Assembly (NCBI GenBank): GCA_012840535.1
Contig: DULF01000174.1
Span: 1-38,589 of the forward strand
DNA: 38,589 nucleotides
Direction of reading: 5' to 3'
Source: Clostridiaceae bacterium
GTDB lineage: Bacteria > Bacillota > Clostridia > Acetivibrionales > DUMB01
The notes below the pieces were generated by a model that had not been told where the DNA came from, ran no database searches, and saw only the letters and a list, made by a program, of their open reading frames with translations. Made by a program: the position numbers and the translations under genes. Positions 33,163 through 38,589 of this stretch are shown here, piece by piece (position 1 is the stretch's first letter; each line of letters starts with the position of its first letter).

Positions 33163-33903
33163 CTAATTCTGCTGCAGTGTTCTTTTTAAGAATTCCCTCG
33201 TGCGTTCCTGTGCTGGGTTGTTAAAAATTTGCTCAGGGGTACCTTCTTCTGCAATAACTCCCTTATCCATAAACACTACGCGGTCGGATACTTCCCTGGC
33301 AAATCCCATCTCATGAGTTACTATCAACATGGTAAGCCCGGACTCTGCCAGTTCCTTCATAACCTTCAGTACCTCTCCCACCATTTCAGGATCCAGGGCT
33401 GAAGTTGGTTCATCAAACAGCATTACATCCGGTTCCATGGAAAGAGCTCTTGCAATTGCCACACGCTGCTTTTGTCCTCCGGAGAGCTGATTTGGTTTTG
33501 CATTGATAAACTGTTCCATTCCAACAACTTTCAAATATTTCATGGCAACTTCCCTGGCTTCTTCCTTTGAGCGCTTCAGAACCTTCATCTGTCCAACCAT
33601 ACAGTTGCCCAAAACATTGTAGTTATTAAACAGGTTGAATTGTTGGAACACCATGCCAAGCTTTGTTCTATATGCCTGTATATCGTGTTTATCATCCAGT
33701 ATATTTTTCCCTTTATAAATAATCTGGCCGCCGCTGGGCTTTTCCAAAAGGTTAATGCACCGAAGAAGGGTGGACTTCCCGGAACCGGAGGAGCCGATAA
33801 TACACACCACTTCTCCTTTATTAACTGAAAAATCGATATCTTTTAATACTTCATTGTTACCAAAAGTCTTGCTTAAATGTTGTATCTCAATTATTTTTTC
33901 CAT
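33163..33903 (-). CDS. Amino-acid ABC transporter ATPase (GlnQ/ArtM type), probably lysine
   Basis: This 246-residue single ABC domain has Walker [10 protein letters not shown] (37-45), the Q-loop [15 protein letters not shown] typical of polar amino-acid importers, signature [15 protein letters not shown], Walker [13 protein letters not shown] and the switch His in [15 protein letters not shown] precedes the ATG, with a second purine-rich GGATGGG in between. It is the last gene of the three-gene importer operon, 17 bases after the permease. Specificity comes from the L-box riboswitch at the head of the operon. Confidence 0.95.
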   Translation of the reverse strand: MEKIIEIQHLSKTFGNNEVLKDIDFSVNKGEVVCIIGSSGSGKSTLLRCINLLEKPSGGQIIYKGKNILDDKHDIQAYRTKLGMVFQQFNLFNNYNVLGNCMVGQMKVLKRSKEEAREVAMKYLKVVGMEQFINAKPNQLSGGQKQRVAIARALSMEPDVMLFDEPTSALDPEMVGEVLKVMKELAESGLTMLIVTHEMGFAREVSDRVVFMDKGVIAEEGTPEQIFNNPAQERTREFLKRTLQQN

Positions 33904-33920
33904 GTTTACCCATCCTTCTC

Positions 33921-34700
33921 CTAATAATTACCCTTTATTTTCTGTTCTCTGCGAAGAGCATCTTCAGGTGTTTCTACCTGCATCTGGTTAGCATACATAA
34001 TGTAGTTTTCCGGTCCATCCATTTTTCTTTCAATGTAACGTAGTATTCTTGTCACTGTGAAGGTCATGACCAGGTAGATTGCCGAAGCTATGAAGAAGGT
34101 TTCGAAGTATCTAAAGTTAATGCCTGCAACGGATTTTGTCTGGAAGAACAACTCTGTTACAGCTATTACATTAAGCACGGACGTATCCTTGATATTAATT
34201 ACAAATTCGTTACCGACTGCAGGTAAAATATTACGGATTGCCTGCGGCAATATAACATTTACCATAGTTTGAATATGACTCATTCCAATGGCATATGCCG
34301 CTTCAAACTGTCCTTTGTCTATGGATACAATACCTCCTCGGACAATTTCCGCCATATAAGCGCCGGTATTTATGGAAACTATGAATATTCCGGCAAACAG
34401 AGGAGACATGTCTATATCAAAAGCTTGCTTTGAGCCATAGTAAATTACCATAGCCTGGACAATCATTGGTGTTCCGCGGAATACTTCCACATATACTGAA
34501 AGGATTGCATGAACAGTTTTCAGAATAGACTTTTTTATTCCTTTTTCAGGCATGGGAACAGTACGTATTATCCCAATGAATAAGCCTATTATGAAGCCAA
34601 CAATTGTGCCGATTATAGATATCAGCAGAGTCACACCAGCGCCTCGTAAGAACATAGGCCAATATTTCGAAATGGTCTTAATTATAACACTTAATTCCAC
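33921..34700 (-). CDS. Amino-acid ABC transporter permease, probably lysine
   Basis: This 259-residue membrane protein of the HisM/GlnP type has about five hydrophobic helices and the conserved segments [20 protein letters not shown] and the cytoplasmic EAA loop [22 protein letters not shown]. The C-terminal tail is charged and cytoplasmic. The start codon is GTG at 34700, with GAGGAGG about 10 bases upstream. It lies 63 bases downstream of the binding-protein gene. It forms the channel, probably as a homodimer, as no second permease gene is present. Confidence 0.93.
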   Translation of the reverse strand: MELSVIIKTISKYWPMFLRGAGVTLLISIIGTIVGFIIGLFIGIIRTVPMPEKGIKKSILKTVHAILSVYVEVFRGTPMIVQAMVIYYGSKQAFDIDMSPLFAGIFIVSINTGAYMAEIVRGGIVSIDKGQFEAAYAIGMSHIQTMVNVILPQAIRNILPAVGNEFVINIKDTSVLNVIAVTELFFQTKSVAGINFRYFETFFIASAIYLVMTFTVTRILRYIERKMDGPENYIMYANQMQVETPEDALRREQKIKGNY

Positions 34701-34763
34701 CTTTTTATTTCCTCCTCAAACTGAAACCGAGCGCAGTATACTGCACCCGGTTTCTGCGTATAA

Positions 34764-35678
34764 TTACTCAGCTGCTGGCTGATTCTTTATAGCGTTATCC
34801 ATAAGTTCTTTACGCTTTTCTTCTGGAATCTTTGCCAATGCTTTATTTATCTGCTCCGTCAGCTCGCTTCCCTTCCTTAAACCTACAGCGATTGCAGTAT
34901 CTTCAGGTGAAGTCTTGAAACCGTCTGTAAACTCTACCATTTTAAAGTTTTTGTTAGCCGCTTCTGCACTGATGCCTTCCGGACGCTCTGAAACATATCC
35001 GTCTATGATACCGGATTCAAGTGCAACTCTCATAGCCGGGAAATTATCCATTGCTGTCTGCTTATTAACACCTTCTATTTGGTCTATAACAGTGTAGTGG
35101 AAAGTATTTAACTGAGCAGTTATCTTCGCTCCTTTGAAGTCCTGTATGGAGGTAGCTCCATCATACTTTCCTCCCCTTTTAACCACCATTACCAGGTCTG
35201 AAGTGTAGTAGATGTCTGAAAAGTCGATACTTTCCTTACGCTCTGCAGTTGGTGACATACCGGCTATAATTGCATCAATTTTTCCGGATTGCAGAGCTGG
35301 TATTAATCCATCCCACTCAATTTTATAAATAAGCAACTTTTTACCCAGGCTTTCTGCAATCAACTTTGCAATTTCTACATCATATCCACCGGCATATTCT
35401 GCCGCATTTGCAATCTTTACAGCACCGTTGGAGTCATCCAGCTGGGTCCAGTTGAAAGGCGGATAACCTGCTTCAAGCCCTACCTTAAAAGTATTATCCT
35501 CCTCTTGAGTATTATCCTCCTCTGAAGTATTATCTGCCTCCGAAGTGTTATCTGCGTTAGATGTACTGTTTACTTCTCCCGCTGAAGTGTCTGCTGTATC
35601 TGATGTTTTTCCGCAAGCTGATAATAACATGACAACTGATAATGACAATGCAATTAACATTAATAGTTTTTTCTTCAT
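34764..35678 (-). CDS. Amino-acid ABC transporter substrate-binding lipoprotein, probably lysine
   Basis: The 304-residue protein starts with a lipoprotein signal peptide (KKKLLMLIALSLSVVMLLSA then Cys22) that anchors it outside the membrane. Residues about 23-63 are a Ser/Thr/Asp/Glu-rich linker that includes four six-residue repeats of the type (A/E)DNTSE. The SBP_bac_3 fold follows: FKVGLEAGYPPFNW, DGLIPALQSGKIDAIIAGMS, TAERKESIDFSDIYYTS and RKGSELTEQINKAL. GGGGAGAGG precedes the ATG. It is the first gene of the importer, directly below the lysine riboswitch and its terminator, so it most likely binds lysine or a close relative. Confidence 0.93.
   Translation of the reverse strand: MKKKLLMLIALSLSVVMLLSACGKTSDTADTSAGEVNSTSNADNTSEADNTSEEDNTQEEDNTFKVGLEAGYPPFNWTQLDDSNGAVKIANAAEYAGGYDVEIAKLIAESLGKKLLIYKIEWDGLIPALQSGKIDAIIAGMSPTAERKESIDFSDIYYTSDLVMVVKRGGKYDGATSIQDFKGAKITAQLNTFHYTVIDQIEGVNKQTAMDNFPAMRVALESGIIDGYVSERPEGISAEAANKNFKMVEFTDGFKTSPEDTAIAVGLRKGSELTEQINKALAKIPEEKRKELMDNAIKNQPAAE
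35491..35562. repeat. Four 18-bp tandem repeats encoding the lipoprotein linker
   Basis: Units GTATTATCCTCCTCTTGA, GTATTATCCTCCTCTGAA, GTATTATCTGCCTCCGAA and GTGTTATCTGCGTTAGAT adjoin each other inside the binding-protein gene. The first two differ at only two bases, which points to recent duplication and possible length variation of the linker. Confidence 0.85.
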
Positions 35679-35760
35679 TTTAATTCCTCTCCCCTTCGGT
35701 TAAATAAAATAAAATGCTTTTTCATCCAGATACCTTGTTTTATTGGAATTTTACTATACT

Positions 35761-35787
35761 AAAAAACACCTAAGGTGTCCTCAGGTG
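35761..35787 (-). terminator. Riboswitch-controlled terminator
   Basis: On the minus strand CACCTGAGG, loop ACA and CCTTAGGTG (one G-U pair) form a 9-bp hairpin followed by six T. It lies between the L-box and the binding-protein gene, where lysine binding would cause early termination. Confidence 0.85.
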
Positions 35788-35828
35788 CAGAATACATAAA
35801 TATACCTCTGACCCCTACCTCCCCAAAA

Positions 35829-36004
35829 TGAGATAGCTCAACTCAATAAACCGGGTGTTTATTGAGACAGTCCTGCAGCTCTTAACTACAGGCCCAGCAT
35901 ATAATACTGAGAATATTATATGCTTCGGCGATATTTCCTTCTCCCTGGCCTCACTGCTTTCTCATGCTCCACCAGGGACTGTTAAATACCGCGCCTCTAC
36001 CTCA
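35829..36004 (-). promoter_or_regulatory. Lysine riboswitch (L-box)
   Basis: The minus-strand sequence matches the L-box consensus in order: TGAGGTAGAGGCGCGG at the 5' side of P1, GGAGAAGG...ATATCGCCGAAGC, a long hairpin whose 3' arm runs into GCTGGGCCTG, GACTGTCTC, then GAGCTATCTCA closing P1. P1 pairs TGAGGTAG (complement of 35997-36004) with CTATCTCA (complement of 35829-35836), one G-U pair. L-boxes sense free lysine and switch off lysine synthesis or uptake genes. Followed by a terminator hairpin, this one controls the downstream ABC importer and identifies its substrate class. Confidence 0.93.
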
Positions 36005-36020
36005 CTTATAAAAGTGAGGT
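35999..36020 (-). promoter_or_regulatory. Leader hairpin competing with riboswitch P1
   Basis: On the minus strand ACCTCACTT-TTAT-AAGTGAGGT forms a perfect 9-bp stem whose 3' arm contains most of the 5' strand of the L-box P1 helix. The two structures cannot form together. It lies about 28 bases after the predicted transcription start. Confidence 0.6.
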
Positions 36021-36054
36021 CTTGCTTCGTATTTATTTTATTTTTACACTGAAA

Positions 36055-36083
36055 AGTTTACAATATGATAATACTTCTGTCAA
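36055..36083 (-). promoter_or_regulatory. Promoter of the lysine importer operon
   Basis: On the minus strand a perfect TTGACA (complement of 36078-36083) is followed after 17 bases by TAAACT (complement of 36055-36060). Transcription would start near 36048, just before the L-box. Confidence 0.8.
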
Positions 36084-36239
36084 CTTAAACATCTAAATTT
36101 TTCGTTTCCATTACAAGGAATTACATTATCTCCTATATACCTGTTTCGGACGTCTGATCAGATTAAATGGACCGTCCCCATTGTTTTACCGCGTCAAGCT
36201 TTTCATATTCAAACGGAACATTAAAAAAGACTATATTTC

Positions 36240-36668
36240 TTATTTCAAATTAATCAGCCCAAGCCCAATCAGGCAGACAATAATTCCAATGATTTTATTC
36301 CACGTCAGAGCTTCATTATATAAAAAGTACCCCACGAATATCAGAATGACAGCCAATACTGAAGCTTGCACAATCTGGGCTGTACTGATATACCATCCTG
36401 CTTTATATGCATAAATATAGCCAACTTCCAGGCCAACAACTACCAATCCCATAACAAATGGCGCCCAGTTAATCTTAATATATTCATTAAAGATATTAGC
36501 GTCCTCGTTCAGTATATAATAAAGGATTAACGATGATAAGGCGCCAATTACATAAGTTAACGTAAGCGAAGCAAGTGGATTCATCCCCTTCGGCACTGAC
36601 TTGGCACAAATCTGGTAAAGTACATTTGATAACACAACCAAAGCAAGTGGCCAAACATAATTCAACAT
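36240..36668 (-). CDS. Half-size EamA/DMT-family transporter, four membrane helices
   Basis: The start is MLNYVWPLAL at 36668, supported by AAGGAGG 8 bases upstream; the frame stays open upstream but without a site. The 142-residue protein has four hydrophobic helices, with ALVVLSNVLYQICAKSVPKG, ASLTLTYVIGALSSLILYYI and a C-terminal helix pair ending GIIVCLIGLGLINLK. This is a single EamA repeat, the size of small multidrug-resistance/EmrE-like proteins, so it should work as a dimer. The substrate is unknown. It lies about 185 bases downstream of the nitroreductase gene on the same strand. Confidence 0.85.
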   Translation of the reverse strand: MLNYVWPLALVVLSNVLYQICAKSVPKGMNPLASLTLTYVIGALSSLILYYILNEDANIFNEYIKINWAPFVMGLVVVGLEVGYIYAYKAGWYISTAQIVQASVLAVILIFVGYFLYNEALTWNKIIGIIVCLIGLGLINLK

Positions 36669-36852
36669 ATTTTGTCCTCCTTTTAGTATGTCTGTTGTGT
36701 GATAGGAACCCAGCCGCTTTCGTGAAATTATCCTTCCAGGATGTTTGAGTTTATCCCATTTTCTGCCTGCTGTTTCTCCAGCCTTGACATCCTCACAACG
36801 CACTCCACATAAAAAATGATGGTACTGACATTTCTTATTCTTCCTTTTTAGT

Positions 36853-37374
36853 TCAATACTTTTCATAATGTATCTTATTATATGCCAGTTGTCTTTCATC
36901 ATAAGGTTTCTTATCCTCCGCAGGATATCCGATGGCTACCATGCATTCAACTTCGTATTTTGCAGGTATTCCCAAAATATCTTTTATGTAATCCCCTGCC
37001 TTAACATTACCTGCGCCGTACCTTTCCCTGACCTGTATCCAGCATGACCCCAGCCCCAATGACTGAGCTGCCAGCTGAATTATAATTGACGCTATTGAGG
37101 CGTCTTCTATCCAGACATCGCAGGCTTCCGGATCTGCAATTACAACAATCCCCAGTGGAGCACCCGCTAAAAAGGATGAACTGTGCTCCCTGCACCTTGA
37201 AAGTTTCTTCAGCAATTCCTTGTCGGTAACCACTATAAACTCCCAGGGTCTCCTGGACCTGGATGAAGGTGATAATAAAGCGCTCTTTAGAATAATATCG
37301 ATTTTTTCCTCTTCCACTTTTTTATCCTGAAACTTTCTTATGCTTCTCCTGGATTTTAACAAATCGTAAAACAT
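36853..37374 (-). CDS. Nitroreductase-family FMN oxidoreductase
   Basis: The start is MFYDLLKSRRSIRKF at 37374, with AAGGAGG 7 bases upstream; a preceding in-frame ATG overlaps this site. At 173 residues it fits short nitroreductases. The FMN-phosphate motif RRSIRKFQDKKV is at the N-terminus. SPSSRSRRPWEFIVV, GAPLGIVVIADPE and LAAQSLGLGSCWIQ are family segments. It should be a cytoplasmic FMN dimer reducing nitro compounds, quinones or flavins with NAD(P)H. Its physiological substrate is unknown. Confidence 0.9.
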   Translation of the reverse strand: MFYDLLKSRRSIRKFQDKKVEEEKIDIILKSALLSPSSRSRRPWEFIVVTDKELLKKLSRCREHSSSFLAGAPLGIVVIADPEACDVWIEDASIASIIIQLAAQSLGLGSCWIQVRERYGAGNVKAGDYIKDILGIPAKYEVECMVAIGYPAEDKKPYDERQLAYNKIHYEKY

Positions 37375-37586
37375 ACAATACCTCCTTGCCATACTTTAAA
37401 CATAACAATATACAAGTTTGTACATATATAAATATTATATAATATACATATTCCTTTTAATATTAGATATTTTTTTCAGAACTCTTGCCGCTTGTAAATC
37501 AATACTGCCGTCATCACCGGTCAAAAGTTCTTTTTCATATGTGCCATCAATTCCGTTGCCAAATAATGTATCAGCTGATGCCTACG

Positions 37587-37615
37587 TTGAAGGCAGAAGA
37601 GAAATGTGGTACAAT
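37587..37615 (+). promoter_or_regulatory. Promoter of the rRNA methyltransferase gene
   Basis: TTGAAG (37587-37592), 17-base spacer, and TACAAT (37610-37615) with a TG one base upstream (extended -10). The start would be near 37622, about 30 bases before the ATG. Confidence 0.7.
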
Positions 37616-37652
37616 CAGCGTCGAAAACAATCTGTTTCGAAAGGTGGCACAG

Positions 37653-38589
37653 ATGAAACAGGTACGGCAGTATCCAAAAGTAATGATATCTCACAAGGCG
37701 GAGTGCAGTGTCAAAAACGGGCATCCTTGGATATATGGGGAGGAAATCCGCAAAACAGAAGGCGAGCCTCAAAACGGCCGGCTGGTTGATGTATTTGCCG
37801 GGAATGCCTTTATGGGTACAGGCTTTTACAACAGTGCCAGCAAGATTACCGTCCGGCTTATTTCCCGCAATGCCAACGATGTATTTGACGCCCGCTTTTG
37901 GCGCCGCCGCGTGGAGTATGCCGTTCATTACCGAAAAACCGTTATGCCTGGCGCAGACTTTGCCTGTTGCCGCCTGATCCATGGTGAGGCTGACCAGATG
38001 CCCGGACTGACAGTGGACCGTTACGGCAGTATTCTTTCAGTGCAAATCACCTGCCTCGGTATGGAACTTGTAAAGGATATAATTTACCGTGCCCTTTGGG
38101 ATGTGCTTACCGAAATGGGCGAAGCTGTTACCGGCATTTATGAGCGCAATGACATTGCCCTGCGTGCACGGGAAGGGCTGCCGGAGTATAAGGACTGGTA
38201 CCGGTCAGATGGCATGCCTGTGCCGGAATCCACCGTGACGGAAATATGTGAAAACGGCGTAAAATACCTGGTAGATGTTGAAAACGGGCAGAAAACCGGC
38301 TTTTTCCTGGACCAGAAGTATAACCGGGCCGCCGTAGCCCGGATTGCAAGGGGAAAGCGGGTATTGGACTGTTTTACTCATACTGGCTCCTTCGGCCTTA
38401 ATGCAGCACTTGGCGGAGCAGAGCATGTGACGTGCGTGGATATCTCAGAGTCAGCCATTGAAATGGCAAAAGCAAATGCAGTACGCAACGGGCTGGACGG
38501 AAAAATGGATTTTCTGTGCGAGGACGTGTTTGACCTTCTGACAAGATTGGCAGAGCAGAAATGCCGGGACTATGACTTTATCATCCTTG
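37653..38589 (+). CDS. RlmI-like class I SAM-dependent rRNA (cytosine-C5) methyltransferase, 5' part
   Basis: The frame is open from the ATG at 37653 (AAGGTGG 5 bases upstream) to the window edge, 312 codons, and continues beyond it. Residues 1-75 form a PUA RNA-binding domain (VMISHKAECSVKNGHPWIYG). The RlmI-type middle domain follows (GLTVDRYGSILSVQ, GIYERNDIALRAREGL). The Rossmann SAM domain starts with GQKTGFFLDQKYNR and motif I VLDCFTHTGSFGLNAALGGA, followed by VDISESAIEMAKAN. The last visible residues DYDFIIL lead into the expected D-P-P catalytic motif just past the edge. Homologues methylate 23S rRNA. The base composition is more GC-rich than that of the AT-rich intergenic DNA before it. 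Confidence 0.93.
   Translation, partial: MKQVRQYPKVMISHKAECSVKNGHPWIYGEEIRKTEGEPQNGRLVDVFAGNAFMGTGFYNSASKITVRLISRNANDVFDARFWRRRVEYAVHYRKTVMPGADFACCRLIHGEADQMPGLTVDRYGSILSVQITCLGMELVKDIIYRALWDVLTEMGEAVTGIYERNDIALRAREGLPEYKDWYRSDGMPVPESTVTEICENGVKYLVDVENGQKTGFFLDQKYNRAAVARIARGKRVLDCFTHTGSFGLNAALGGAEHVTCVDISESAIEMAKANAVRNGLDGKMDFLCEDVFDLLTRLAEQKCRDYDFIIL

Noticed and set aside
37418-37600. Minus-strand coding-like stretch (ADTLFGNGIDGTYEKELL)
   Set aside because: It looks protein-like but has no start, is interrupted by a TAG just upstream, and overlaps the methyltransferase promoter; too weak to list as a gene.
37521-37982. 153-codon minus-strand frame
   Set aside because: It is a shadow of the rRNA methyltransferase gene on the plus strand and contains no family features.

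Overview
The window looks like chromosome of a low-GC, anaerobic, probably spore-forming Clostridia-type Firmicute. The evidence is strong AGGAGG-type ribosome binding sites, several TTG/GTG starts, a PerR/rubrerythrin oxidative-stress pair, a lysine (L-box) riboswitch, a LysM protein without signal peptide, and homologues of typical clostridial families (DUF362, YtqA-type radical SAM, ROK). No rRNA, tRNA, IS element, CRISPR array or prophage was seen. The assignment to Clostridia is inference.

Layout. 0-5.5 kb: the 3' end of a VIT1/CCC1 metal transporter, an ECF sigma-factor remnant, a LysM/beta-propeller protein, a frameshifted DUF1905 gene, a DUF362 protein, and a double-domain class II aldolase. 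5.9-8.6 kb: an AT-rich two-gene unit on the minus strand, a MazG-like nucleotide pyrophosphohydrolase followed by a PD-(D/E)XK nuclease fused to a DUF2075/Schlafen-type helicase. This is the best candidate for an undescribed (probably anti-phage) system. 8.9-11.0 kb: a two-gene operon of unknown function, then rubrerythrin and PerR with two PerR boxes two helical turns apart. 11.2-12.4 kb: an MFS exporter.

12.5-22.6 kb: a polyol/sugar catabolic locus. A ribose-type ABC transporter, a mannitol-type dehydrogenase, a PfkB sugar kinase, a sorbitol-type zinc dehydrogenase and a URO-D-family protein form one long minus-strand operon. A ROK repressor is transcribed divergently across an intergenic region holding six 13-bp direct repeats and a perfect palindrome. 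The transporter's lipoprotein binding-protein gene has an in-frame TAA between signal peptide and mature domain. Inferred flow: import of a hexitol, oxidation to a ketose (fructose-like), then phosphorylation.

22.7-27.8 kb: two radical SAM proteins (one YtqA-type), a protein-isoaspartate methyltransferase, an FMN reductase, then about 1.3 kb of decayed genes (DUF554 tail, an unrecognised fragment, and a methyl-accepting chemotaxis protein broken by two frameshifts). 27.9-32.9 kb: a TetR-controlled operon of FGGY sugar kinase, class II aldolase and a glutamate-semialdehyde-aminomutase-like aminotransferase, with no transporter; its substrate is unknown.

33-36.1 kb: a polar amino-acid ABC importer (ATPase, permease, lipoprotein) under a complete L-box riboswitch with its terminator, so lysine is the likely substrate. 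36.2-38.6 kb: a half-size EamA transporter, a nitroreductase, and the 5' part of an RlmI-type rRNA methyltransferase that runs off the end of the window. At least five degraded genes in 38 kb suggest ongoing gene decay in this segment.
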